The notes: a model not told the origin generated them from the sequence alone. A stretch of DNA of 64,000 nt from Sva-07 sp963741755 (GCA_963741755.1 CAVUJG010000019.1:88898-152897); one strand, 5' to 3'; counted from the stretch's first letter, positions 7,171-15,605 are shown. Made by a program: numbers and translations.

Positions 7171-9276
7171 CTACGCCTCGGAAGCCTGCGGCAGCCGAAT
7201 CGACCAGGCCTCGACGCTGTCGTCGAGACCCGACAGGCCCTCTCGGCGTTCGATTTCCCACTCGGCCCCGATCGCCTCGCGCACCGAGGAATCCACCAGG
7301 ATCTCTCCCGTCCGCGCCAGCGACGCAAGCGTGAACGCCGTACTGACGGGATCTCCCCACATGCTGAATGCCAGCTGCTGCTGACCGATCACTCCGCTCG
7401 CGACGTCGCCGGTCGACATTCCGACTCGGACCGACAGGCGCTGGCTGTACTCGACGCCGACGCTCGCCACCAGTTGCATCACGGCTGTCGTGAACCGAAC
7501 GGCTTCGTCGATCCGCGCTCCGTCCTCCCCGAGGCCCGTGGCGAACAGTGCGTTCGTCGATGACCGCCGTATCCGCTCGACCCCGAACTCCGCCTGCAGC
7601 TCTTCCACACCGTCGACCAGTTGTTCGGTGATCTCGAACACCGTGTCCTGATCCGAGCCCGTCGCCTCGGGAATACCGGCGATGAGGAACGAGATCACCG
7701 TTGCCGTGTCGAGCAGATCGGCGATGTCCTGCTCGCCGCTGCGGACCCGATCGACCAGACGACTGGGCACCACGGCACCGAGCACCGCATTGATCTGCTC
7801 CTCCTCGGCGGCGAGCGCCGCTTCCTCGGCCTTGAGCCGGGCCGCCACGTTGCCGAGTTGGCGTCCGAGATCGCCGAGCTCGTTGTTCCCGAGTTGGCCC
7901 AGGTCCGGAGCGGGTTCGCCTTGTGCGATGCGACCCGCTGCCTCGACGAGCAGGCCGAACGGACGCGTCAAGGAACGAGCCAGCCACCACCCCAGCGCTG
8001 CGGTCACCGGCAACAAGATGGCCATCACGACGATCGTGCTGCGCAACAACGACGACAGACCGGCGTTTGCTTCGGACCGGTCCTGTTCGACGACCACGAC
8101 CCAGTCCTGGTCCCCGATCTGCACCGGTCCCGACGCCACGAACGCAGCGTCGCCTTCGAAGTTGGTCTCCGTGCCGACGAACGTCTCGCCGCTGAGCGCC
8201 ACCTCGACAGCCCGATTGTCGACGGTCTGAGTGAGTGCGGCGGAGCCCACCAGCTGCATCTGATCGAGCGCCGACTGGTCGGCATTCCGATCGAAGTGAT
8301 CGCTCAGGAACTGCTCGGGGTCGTCGAGCCAGTCCCGGGTGTCGGTGCGCAGCGTGCCGTCGGCGCCGACCAGGAAGACGTCGCCGGTCTCGCCGAGGCC
8401 GAGCAGCTCCCAATCCTGACCCGCCGTTGCCAGATCAGTGAGTGCCTGCACTGGGAGTTCGGCCACGATCGCGCCGCTTGCGTCGGACACCGATCGAATC
8501 GCCGTCGCGAGGAAGAAGACTGCCTGACCGCGTGCCGGCGAGTAGAACGACGTGTCGGAGATGACGGTGTCACCGACAGCGACGGTGGCGAGCGCATCGA
8601 CCACCGATCCGAGCCCGGTGTCGGCCCACGGTCCGGTCACCACGTTCGTTCCGACGTCGATACGTTTCATGACCGAGTAGACGACCTCTCCGGTGTCGAC
8701 ATCGACGAACATCAGATCGCTCAGTCCATCGTTGCGCATCAGCGAGCGCAGCAGCGGGTGGTACTCCGCGTGCGCTCGGGTGTAGTTCGAGCCGTCGCCG
8801 GCGTCGTCGAGCCGGTCCCGGTCGTCGAACCCATCAGGATTGGTCGCGATGTACTGGTATTGGACGAACTGCCCACTGCCCGAGGCGGGCACCAGCGACT
8901 CTGTCGGAATCTCCTGGCCGGCCTCTCTGAGCGGAGCGAGCGCTGTGTCGTAGGCCAGTTCGAGTTCTGCGATCTCCTCGGGCCCCAGCGCTCCGTCCAC
9001 CTCGGCGTACCCGGCGGTCAATGCGTCGAAGGCAGTGATCACGCTCGGTGTGACAGCGAGCGTCGACACCGACGTCTGGACACGAGCTGCGCCTCGCTCG
9101 ATCGCCTGGACCCTCGTGTCACGCAGCGAACTCAGTTGAGTTTCGACGCTGTCGGCGATCAGCACGCGAGCGAACACGTAGTTGAGACCGGACAGCAGCA
9201 ATACCGAAACCAGTGCAACGCCGACCAAGGTGAATTCGAGTCGGCGCCGAAGCGAGCCGCGAGTGCGAGTACTCAT
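7171..9276 (-). CDS. membrane sensor with HAMP and degenerate class III cyclase domain
   Basis: Membrane sensor with TM1 at about residues 14-36, a roughly 370-residue extracytoplasmic region of dCACHE appearance, TM2 at about 410-433, a HAMP linker (434-485), a short coiled coil and a class III nucleotide cyclase homology domain (about 520-695). The fold is recognisable from VRVGMSTGDVASGVIG and WGDPVSTA, but both metal-binding aspartates are gone: the first position is L531 (ISFLIAGIP) and the second T574 (RIRRSSTNA). The transition-state Asn is S645 and Arg is T649; D642 of WGD is kept and the base-selecting Lys is R570. It is probably inactive alone and may be the partner subunit of the upstream sensor-cyclase. 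Its ATG overlaps the channel stop codon (ATGA). Confidence 0.85.
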   Translation of the reverse strand: MSTRTRGSLRRRLEFTLVGVALVSVLLLSGLNYVFARVLIADSVETQLSSLRDTRVQAIERGAARVQTSVSTLAVTPSVITAFDALTAGYAEVDGALGPEEIAELELAYDTALAPLREAGQEIPTESLVPASGSGQFVQYQYIATNPDGFDDRDRLDDAGDGSNYTRAHAEYHPLLRSLMRNDGLSDLMFVDVDTGEVVYSVMKRIDVGTNVVTGPWADTGLGSVVDALATVAVGDTVISDTSFYSPARGQAVFFLATAIRSVSDASGAIVAELPVQALTDLATAGQDWELLGLGETGDVFLVGADGTLRTDTRDWLDDPEQFLSDHFDRNADQSALDQMQLVGSAALTQTVDNRAVEVALSGETFVGTETNFEGDAAFVASGPVQIGDQDWVVVVEQDRSEANAGLSSLLRSTIVVMAILLPVTAALGWWLARSLTRPFGLLVEAAGRIAQGEPAPDLGQLGNNELGDLGRQLGNVAARLKAEEAALAAEEEQINAVLGAVVPSRLVDRVRSGEQDIADLLDTATVISFLIAGIPEATGSDQDTVFEITEQLVDGVEELQAEFGVERIRRSSTNALFATGLGEDGARIDEAVRFTTAVMQLVASVGVEYSQRLSVRVGMSTGDVASGVIGQQQLAFSMWGDPVSTAFTLASLARTGEILVDSSVREAIGAEWEIERREGLSGLDDSVEAWSIRLPQASEA

Positions 9277-10799
9277 GACGACTCCGCCGAGCCGGGTTCG
9301 CCAGCGGTGATGTCGGGCGAGCCCGGGGCGATGTCCGCTTCACGTTGCGCCCGCCGCAAGGCCCGGTCGCAACGACGGCGACGGGACACGCCGAGCTGAT
9401 CGAGCGCGGCGGCCAGGCCCGCCGAGGACGCGAGCGCTGTCGCCGCAGCGTCGGCGGGAATCCGCACGACGCGGCAGTCACCTGCGGCCACCACGACCAC
9501 GTCGTAGTCGGAGGCCTCGACCTCACCGAGCGCGCCGAGAATCTCACCGGGGCCGTGATCGAGCACCTGCAGATCCGACTGATCGTCGGAGCGCAACACG
9601 ATCCGAGCTCTGCCATCCGCCAGCACGAACACGTCACGCTGATGACCCGACGTGATGATGACCTCACCGGACTCGTAGGTGGCCATCGACGAGTCGGCCG
9701 CGAGCCGATCGAGCACCTCGTCGGAGACCTCCGCGAGCAGCGGGGCATCCAACAGGGCTCGACGAACATCGGCGGGCGAGACCTGCGAGGCGATCGCCGT
9801 CTGCACTCCGTCGAACAGATACAGGTCCTGCGCCGGGTTCGGGAGCGGTACGCCGTGACGGTACGACAGGTACCACACCAACGACGCAAAATCGGCCCGG
9901 ACTCGAGGGGCGATCGAGAAGTCGTCGATCCACATGTAGGCCTGGTAGTCGACGACAGGGTCGGCGATGTTCGTGACGAACACCACCGGTGGTGGGTCTG
10001 CAACGACGCCGGCGGTCGACCGTGCAGCATCGAGCAACATCGCCTTGGCGGCCGTCGGTGGGGCGGTTCGTTCGATCTGCACCGGCACCATCACGCGATG
10101 GAATCGACTGGGCTGGTCGAAGTTCACGATCGTCGCCTTGGAAAGCTGCCCGTTCGGGATCACGACGAGGTCACCGTCACGGTTCTCGATACGAGTGCTG
10201 CGCCAGTTGACGTCGATCACCCGACCCTCGACGTCGCCGGATTCGATCCAGTCGCCAGCGCTGAACGGCTGATCGGCGAGCAGCGTGAAGCCCGAGGCGA
10301 TGCCGCCGAGGGTGTCCTGCAACGCGAACGAGATGACGAGCGACGTCACGCCGAGCGCCGTCAGCGCGGCCGACAGGTCGACCCCCCACACGCCGGCGAT
10401 CAGCCACCACGCAGTGGCGAGGAGGATCACCAGTCGAGGCACGGCCAGCAGGAGTCGAGGGACCGAACGCTGGTCGCTGCGGCGCGGACGGTCGATGATC
10501 CGGGCGACCAGCACGCGGAACGCCGAGAGCAGTGCCGCAGCAATCGCCACGAGGAGCGCCGACTCGAGCAGGCGCACCAGGTAGCTCTCGGGGCTGAAGT
10601 CGAACAACGTGCGGAGCAACAACCACACGGTGGCAAGCGGCACGACCCACACGCGCACGATGGCGACCGAGGGCTGCAGACTGGAGTCCCGCTGGCGAAG
10701 GCGCTCCTCGAATTCGCCCACGCCGATGATCAGCGCCGGGAGCAGCACGATGACGATCGACGCTGTCAGCACGTTCGACGATTCGAATGCCGTGCTCAC
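9273..10799 (-). CDS. MscS-family channel with C-terminal cyclic-nucleotide-binding-like domain
   Basis: Small-conductance mechanosensitive channel fused to a CAP-like ligand domain. Hydrophobic segments lie at about 10-27, 44-63, 75-98 and 117-138, and the pore helix region is ALTALGVTSLVISFALQDTL (146-165) followed by the MscS beta domain with PFSAGDWI (178-185) and VVIPNGQLSKATIVNF. Residues about 350-460 form a cNMP-binding-type roll (YESGEVIITSGHQRDVFVLADG, then GPGEILGALGE at 416-426). The usual phosphate-binding arginine of that cassette aligns with Y432. This architecture is that of bacterial cyclic-nucleotide-gated MscS channels. It starts at GTG 10799 (GTGA overlap with the upstream cyclase) and ends inside the ATGA of the downstream one, so all three are translationally coupled. 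Confidence 0.9.
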   Translation of the reverse strand: MSTAFESSNVLTASIVIVLLPALIIGVGEFEERLRQRDSSLQPSVAIVRVWVVPLATVWLLLRTLFDFSPESYLVRLLESALLVAIAAALLSAFRVLVARIIDRPRRSDQRSVPRLLLAVPRLVILLATAWWLIAGVWGVDLSAALTALGVTSLVISFALQDTLGGIASGFTLLADQPFSAGDWIESGDVEGRVIDVNWRSTRIENRDGDLVVIPNGQLSKATIVNFDQPSRFHRVMVPVQIERTAPPTAAKAMLLDAARSTAGVVADPPPVVFVTNIADPVVDYQAYMWIDDFSIAPRVRADFASLVWYLSYRHGVPLPNPAQDLYLFDGVQTAIASQVSPADVRRALLDAPLLAEVSDEVLDRLAADSSMATYESGEVIITSGHQRDVFVLADGRARIVLRSDDQSDLQVLDHGPGEILGALGEVEASDYDVVVVAAGDCRVVRIPADAAATALASSAGLAAALDQLGVSRRRRCDRALRRAQREADIAPGSPDITAGEPGSAESS

Positions 10800-12925
10800 G
10801 ACGACGCCTCGCTGGACACCGACATGCCACTCAACACCCGCACGTCGTCCTGACCGGTCGACTCGAACTGATACGTCGACGGCAGGAGCGCAACGCACTC
10901 GGCGGACACGAGCACCTGCCCCGGACGCGCGCTGCGCGCGAGGTCGGTCGCCCGCTGGATCGTCACTCCCCACGTGTCGTGGATCAGCCGACGTCCGCCC
11001 GTCAGACCCACCGTGATCGGGCCGACGTCGATCCCGGCATGGATGGACAACTGGCCGTCGGGGTCGAGGTCCTGCAGCGCCTCGCGTACGTCGACGACGA
11101 ACGCAGCCGCCCGGGCTGCGTGATCGAGGTGTGGTCGGCTCACCCCGCATGCTGCGACGTACGCGTCCCCGGTGAGCTGGACTCGATCGAGTCCTCGTTC
11201 TGCTGCCAACTCGTCGGCCTCGTCGACGAATCGGTCGAGCAGAAGACGTGCTCGTTCCGGGGAGCCGGCCGTCACGAGTGCCCCGAGGCCGTCGATCACG
11301 ACGACCGCAACCGTCGCGGTGGCGATCTGCTCGACGACGTCTCGGTCGCCGGCCTCGGCGCGTTCGGCGATCGAGACCGGCAGAAGGCGTCGCAGGACGT
11401 GACGACGTTCGTCGGCTCGTCGCCTCGCCGCCGTTGTCCGGCGGCGCAACGTGGCGAGCATCGTGTCGATGTCGTCTCCCAGTTCGACGAACTCGGATGC
11501 GCTCGAATCGGGCAGTTCGGTCCGCTCATCGTGCTCCACTCCGTCGCGGATCGCCCGCAAGCGGGTCGAGATGATGCGCAACGGCTCGAGCAACCGGTCC
11601 GCCCATCGCACGGCGATGAACGTGACCACCACGATGAACACCGCGATTGCGATGAGGAGATTCCGGGTGAAGTCGTCGATCGGCGCCTCCACCTCGGAAA
11701 CATCGGCCTGCGCGAACACCGCCCAATCGAGACCTTCGATGTCGAGCACACGCGTCGTGGAGAGCACCGATCGTCCCAGGTAGTTGGTGACCTCCTCGAC
11801 GCCCGACTGCCCGTCGAAGGCCGCTTCGACCTGGCGGTAGTCGATTGGCTGGAACGACACGGTGGTGTCGAAGAACTGCATCGACCTGATCTCGTCGGGA
11901 TCGGCAGTCCCGGCGGCTTCGACGTTCTCGAAGTACGCCGTGCGGTTCTCGAGGAACTCGCGGGAATCGGATCGCATTCGGGAGTCGGCTGCCACGACGA
12001 AGGTCTCACCGCTGTCTCCGAGGATGCCCCACTGCTCGTCGTTGGTCATGACGGCGGTGATCGCCTCAGGGGAGAATCGACCGACGACGAATCCCGCCAG
12101 CACACCGTCGTCGAAGACCGGCGAGCCCACGAAGGCGCTCGGGCGATCGCCGGCAGGTGCGTAGGGCGCGAAATCACGGATCGCCACGTCGCCAGGTGCC
12201 GGCTCATCGGCGAGTTCGTAGGTCAACGATGACAGCTGCGACCCGCTGTGCGGACCGGCTCGCAGGCTCGTTGCGAAGTCGATGTTCTTCGCGGTCGAGT
12301 ACACCACGACCTGGGCCGTCGGTTCGATCAGATAGAGGTCGTCGAATCCGATCTGGAGCGCGAACTCGGTGAGTGCGTCGTCGAGCGGATCGTGAAGTGC
12401 CGTCCATTCGTCGTCGCCAGCGCGACTGGCGCCGTCTTCCTCGGTGGGAACCACGTACTGCGCCTGCAGCGTGACTCCGGCGTTCGACACCGGGAGCAGG
12501 CTGGACGGATTCACCGGTCGATCGCGGGCGTCCGAGAGTTCGGGCGCAACGACGTTGCGGTAGTACTCCTCGACGAGGAGCTCGTCGCGCGAGCTGACCG
12601 GCTCGACGGCGAGTTCACGAAACCGTTTCGAGAACTCTTCGATGGCAGCAGCAGGTCGGGGCGTGAGCGCTTGGCCCACCACCGCTCGCTTCAGGCCGGC
12701 GATGTACCGCTCGACCTGATCGGCTCGAGCGGCTCCGACCGCCAACAACTGATCGTCGAGCTCGGTGCTCGCAAGGCTTCGTCCCCGTTCGAGTCCGACC
12801 ACCGACGTGACGACCACCGACACCAGCGCGACCACGACGACAACGAGCGCCAATCGACTCGCAACCGAGACGTTCCGCACCAGCCGTCCCGGGGCCCTCG
12901 AAATTCGATCGACCCGTCTCGGCAC
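10796..12925 (-). CDS. membrane sensor with HAMP and class III cyclase domain
   Basis: First gene of the cyclase-channel operon. TM1 is at about residues 24-44, a large extracytoplasmic sensor of dCACHE type at 45-420, TM2 at about 422-441, HAMP at 440-495 and the cyclase domain at about 535-705. Both metal aspartates are present: D545 in AVVVIDGLGA and D587 in LTGDAYVA. Substrate-side positions are unusual: Q583 replaces the adenine-selecting Lys, V654 replaces Asp in WGD (here WGVTIQ), Q657 the transition-state Asn and D661 the Arg. It thus resembles the metal-binding half of a heterodimeric cyclase. The nucleotide product is unpredictable. GTG 12925 is chosen because TAGATT sits at leaderless spacing on the minus strand. 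Confidence 0.87.
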   Translation of the reverse strand: MPRRVDRISRAPGRLVRNVSVASRLALVVVVVALVSVVVTSVVGLERGRSLASTELDDQLLAVGAARADQVERYIAGLKRAVVGQALTPRPAAAIEEFSKRFRELAVEPVSSRDELLVEEYYRNVVAPELSDARDRPVNPSSLLPVSNAGVTLQAQYVVPTEEDGASRAGDDEWTALHDPLDDALTEFALQIGFDDLYLIEPTAQVVVYSTAKNIDFATSLRAGPHSGSQLSSLTYELADEPAPGDVAIRDFAPYAPAGDRPSAFVGSPVFDDGVLAGFVVGRFSPEAITAVMTNDEQWGILGDSGETFVVAADSRMRSDSREFLENRTAYFENVEAAGTADPDEIRSMQFFDTTVSFQPIDYRQVEAAFDGQSGVEEVTNYLGRSVLSTTRVLDIEGLDWAVFAQADVSEVEAPIDDFTRNLLIAIAVFIVVVTFIAVRWADRLLEPLRIISTRLRAIRDGVEHDERTELPDSSASEFVELGDDIDTMLATLRRRTTAARRRADERRHVLRRLLPVSIAERAEAGDRDVVEQIATATVAVVVIDGLGALVTAGSPERARLLLDRFVDEADELAAERGLDRVQLTGDAYVAACGVSRPHLDHAARAAAFVVDVREALQDLDPDGQLSIHAGIDVGPITVGLTGGRRLIHDTWGVTIQRATDLARSARPGQVLVSAECVALLPSTYQFESTGQDDVRVLSGMSVSSEASS

Positions 12926-12933
12926 GGGGAGTG

Positions 12934-12954
12934 AATCTAGCGCGCGGGTACGGT
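12934..12954. promoter_or_regulatory. compact divergent leaderless promoters
   Basis: Only 36 bases separate the two divergent start codons. TAGATT on the minus strand (12934-12939) ends 8 bases before GTG 12925, and TACGGT on the plus strand (12949-12954) ends 7 bases before GTG 12962. The two boxes lie nearly back to back, so the cyclase operon and the amidohydrolase may compete for or share RNA polymerase. Confidence 0.5.
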
Positions 12955-12961
12955 CGAACGG

Positions 12962-14620
12962 GTGAGCGACACCACTGTCTTCCTGGCCCGCACCATCGTC
13001 ACGATGGATCCCTCCCAGCCGGAGGTCGAAGCCGTGGCGGTGCGCGATGGCAAGGTGTTGGCGGCAGGCTCGTTCGAGGAGTGTGTGAGCTGGGGTCCGC
13101 ACGAGGTCGATCGGCGCTTCGCCGACCACGTGCTCGTGCCCGGGATGATCGAGGCGCATGCGCACACGCTCGAGGGGGCGTTCTCGATGATCCCCTACGT
13201 CGGGTGGTTCGACCGGCACCGCGTCGACGGCGGAACGTCGCCGGGCATTCGCACCTACACCGCGCTGCTCGACCGGCTGCGCGAGATCGACGCCGACACT
13301 GCGGGGTCAGCCGAACCGATCGTGGTGGGCGGTTTCGACCCGATCTACTTCACCGACGAGGAGCGGCTCACCCGCGAGCACCTCGACCTGGTCTCGACGG
13401 AACGGCCGATCTTCGTCTTCCACGCCAGCGCCCACCTTGCAACGGTCAATTCGGCGATGCTCGACCGCCACCAGATCGACCGGACCTCGGCGACGCCGGG
13501 GGTCGCACGCGACGCCAACGGCGACCCCAACGGCGAGCTGCAGGAGATGCCGGCGATCGCGCTGGCGCGGTCCGGCGTGAGCGTGATCCTGCGCTTGCTG
13601 AGCGACCCGCGGGCGATCGAGGCGCTCGGGCAGATCTGCGCGAACGTCGGCATCACGACGCTGTGCGACCTCGGATCGTCGGGGCTCAGCCGGCCGGACG
13701 AGCAGACGGTGCTCCATCAGGTGGTCGACCGCCCGGAGTTCCCGGCCCGGCTCCTCCAGCGGCACCTCCATGCGCTCCCGCCGGGAAGCGCCGACTGGGC
13801 CGATGCGGCGGAGGCGTTGCTGCAGCTCGCTGCGAACGACACCGACAAGTTGCGCACCGCGGGCTTGAAGCTGGTGCTCGACGGGTCGATCCAGGGATTC
13901 ACCGCCAAGATGGGATGGCCCGGCTATTTCACCGGCACCGATCACGGCCAGTGGATGGTGGCACCCGATCAGCTGCTCGAGATCACTCGACCGTTCCACG
14001 AACGGGGCATCAACATCCACGCCCACTGCAACGGCGATCTCACGATCGATGCCTGGATCGACACCGTCGAACAACTCGTGATCGAGCGTCCCTGGCTCGA
14101 TCACCGCCACACCGTGCAGCACTGCCAGCTGACCTCGGCGGCGCAGTTCCGGCGGATGGCGAAGCTCGGCATGTGCGCCAACATCTTCGCCAACCATCTC
14201 TGGTACTGGGGCGACCAGCACCACGACATCACCGTCGGCCCCGAGCGGGCACGGCGCATGGAGGCCGCCGCCACCGCCGAGCGCGAGGGCGTGTCGTTCT
14301 CGCTGCACTCCGACGCCAACGTCACGCCGCTCGGGCACCTCCACACGATGTGGTGTGCGATCAATCGGGTGACGCCGTCGGGCCGCGTGCTCGGCGAACA
14401 CGAGCGGATCTCGGCCGAGTCGGCCTTGCGCGCCGTGACACTCGGCTCGGCCTACCAGATGCACCTCGACGCCGAGTTCGGCACGATCGAATGCGGCAAG
14501 GCCGCCGACTTCACCGTGCTCGAGGAGAACCCGCTCACCGTCGATCCGATGGCGATCAAGGACATCGGCGTGTGGGGCACCGTCGTCGGCGGCTCCGCCT
14601 TCGAGGCCGCCCACCCCTGA
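12962..14620 (+). CDS. amidohydrolase family protein (YtcJ-like)
   Basis: Metal-dependent hydrolase of the amidohydrolase superfamily, most like the YtcJ/exoenzyme-regulatory branch. The N-terminal beta-sandwich (residues 1-60) leads to the metal motif PGMIEAHAH (residues about 60-68). Later ligands are likely H in NIHAHCNGDLTID, H in RHTVQHCQL and the Asp in FSLHSDANVTP, and LKLVLDGSIQGFTA probably supplies the central residue. The end KAADFTVLEENPL is the closing part of the sandwich domain. Length 552 is normal. Substrate unknown; family members act on amides and N-formyl compounds. It begins at a GTG with a leaderless promoter and is convergent with the CobW-type gene. Confidence 0.9.
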   Translation: MSDTTVFLARTIVTMDPSQPEVEAVAVRDGKVLAAGSFEECVSWGPHEVDRRFADHVLVPGMIEAHAHTLEGAFSMIPYVGWFDRHRVDGGTSPGIRTYTALLDRLREIDADTAGSAEPIVVGGFDPIYFTDEERLTREHLDLVSTERPIFVFHASAHLATVNSAMLDRHQIDRTSATPGVARDANGDPNGELQEMPAIALARSGVSVILRLLSDPRAIEALGQICANVGITTLCDLGSSGLSRPDEQTVLHQVVDRPEFPARLLQRHLHALPPGSADWADAAEALLQLAANDTDKLRTAGLKLVLDGSIQGFTAKMGWPGYFTGTDHGQWMVAPDQLLEITRPFHERGINIHAHCNGDLTIDAWIDTVEQLVIERPWLDHRHTVQHCQLTSAAQFRRMAKLGMCANIFANHLWYWGDQHHDITVGPERARRMEAAATAEREGVSFSLHSDANVTPLGHLHTMWCAINRVTPSGRVLGEHERISAESALRAVTLGSAYQMHLDAEFGTIECGKAADFTVLEENPLTVDPMAIKDIGVWGTVVGGSAFEAAHP

Positions 14621-14626
14621 AACCCA

Positions 14627-14678
14627 CGTTTGCGATCAGATCCGGATGGGACGGGTCATCCGAAATGCAGCGCAAACG
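14627..14678. repeat. nested palindromic intergenic element, copy 1 of 3
   Basis: Outer arms CGTTTGCG (14627-14634) and CGCAAACG (14671-14678) enclose an inner CGGATG ... GGGTCATCCG. The element lies between the convergent stop codons of the amidohydrolase and the CobW gene and encodes the last codons of the latter. Copies 2 and 3 are at 24296-24348 and 55052-55103. Confidence 0.75.
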
Positions 14679-15582
14679 GGTTGGGGGCGCCCGGCTCGTG
14701 GGCGGCTCCGCGGACGGCGATGGCGACCAGTTCAGAGCGGTCGGCCGGCGCGCACGGGGTGATGTCGGCGCGACGACCGACCACCTGCACCAGCACCCAG
14801 GAGCCGTCGTCGAGCAGGATCCGGCCCTTGACGCGCAGCACCTCGGCAGGAAGCGATGCGGCACAGCGATCGACAGCAGCCCGAGCGACCGGTTCCGTCG
14901 ACGTCCACGACCACGACTCGTAGTGGTGATGATGATAGTGGTCGGCGTGCCGAGCGAGCTCGTCGGGAACCGAGGCTGAGCGGTCCGATCGCACACCGAG
15001 GACCACGTCAGCGGGCAGGCGACCATCGACGACTCGGATCGACGGCGCTCCCCTGCTCGTCGCCGCCACCCACCCGTCGACCTGCGACAACCGCACCTCG
15101 TCACACTCGTCGGCCTTGGTCACGATGATCAGATCGGCGCCGACGATCTGGCGACGGACCTCGTCGCCGACGTAACGATCCCGCGACCGTTCGATGATCG
15201 ATGTGGCGTCGGCGAGCACGATCACGCCCGCCGGTTCGAACGGCGGCACCGTCGCCCAGGCAGCAGCCACAGCGGGATCGGCGACACCGCTCACCTCGAT
15301 CACGATGTGATCCGGAGGTGGTTCATTCGTCGCCAGTGCGTCGAGCGCCTCGTGGAGGCCGGCACCGACGGTGCAGCAGACGCAGCCGTTCGGCAGGCTG
15401 ATCACGCCGCTGTCCGCAGCGTCGGCGAGAAACGAAGCGTCGATGGCCAGCGAACCGAAGTCGTTGACGATCACACCGATCCGCCGGCCGCCAGGATTCA
15501 GCAGCAGGTGGTTCAGCAGCGTGGTCTTGCCGGCGCCGAGGTAGCCACCGACCACCGTCAACGGGATCGACTCGGCCAGCAC
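14656..15582 (-). CDS. CobW/COG0523-family GTPase, putative metallochaperone
   Basis: G3E-family P-loop GTPase of the CobW/ZigA type, thought to deliver metal ions to client proteins. The N-terminus PLTVVGGYLGAGKTTLL is Walker A (residues about 12-21); the metal site CxCC is present as GCVCC (67-70); VSGVADP and IIVTKADECDE supply the switch and base-recognition (TKAD) motifs. A histidine-rich run, HADHYHHHHYESW, separates the GTPase from the C-terminal domain. Start GTG 15582 places Walker A at the usual distance; an in-frame GTG at 15642 would add 20 unconserved residues. Length 308 fits. The metal, probably zinc or cobalt, is not determined. Confidence 0.88.
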   Translation of the reverse strand: MLAESIPLTVVGGYLGAGKTTLLNHLLLNPGGRRIGVIVNDFGSLAIDASFLADAADSGVISLPNGCVCCTVGAGLHEALDALATNEPPPDHIVIEVSGVADPAVAAAWATVPPFEPAGVIVLADATSIIERSRDRYVGDEVRRQIVGADLIIVTKADECDEVRLSQVDGWVAATSRGAPSIRVVDGRLPADVVLGVRSDRSASVPDELARHADHYHHHHYESWSWTSTEPVARAAVDRCAASLPAEVLRVKGRILLDDGSWVLVQVVGRRADITPCAPADRSELVAIAVRGAAHEPGAPNPFALHFG

Positions 15583-15591
15583 GTCTGCATG

Positions 15592-15605
15592 ATGGCACCT
15601 GCCAT
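15592..15605. promoter_or_regulatory. perfect palindrome upstream of the CobW-type gene, candidate operator
   Basis: ATGGCA-CC-TGCCAT is a perfect 6-2-6 inverted repeat beginning 10 bases before the GTG at 15582. COG0523 GTPases are often under Zur control; the sequence is not a classical Zur box, so the regulator is a guess. Confidence 0.4.

Noticed and set aside
6022..7563. Long plus-strand open frame opposite the PLP enzyme
   Set aside because: GC-rich third positions create long antisense frames; the minus-strand frames carry clear PLP and sensor motifs.
7171..9276. Second sensor as an active adenylyl cyclase by itself
   Set aside because: Both metal-binding aspartates and the transition-state residues are missing by direct reading; at most it can support a partner.
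12931..14979. Long open frame overlapping the amidohydrolase in another plus-strand frame
   Set aside because: Arg/Gly/Pro-rich composition without any motif, while the adjacent frame encodes a recognisable amidohydrolase.
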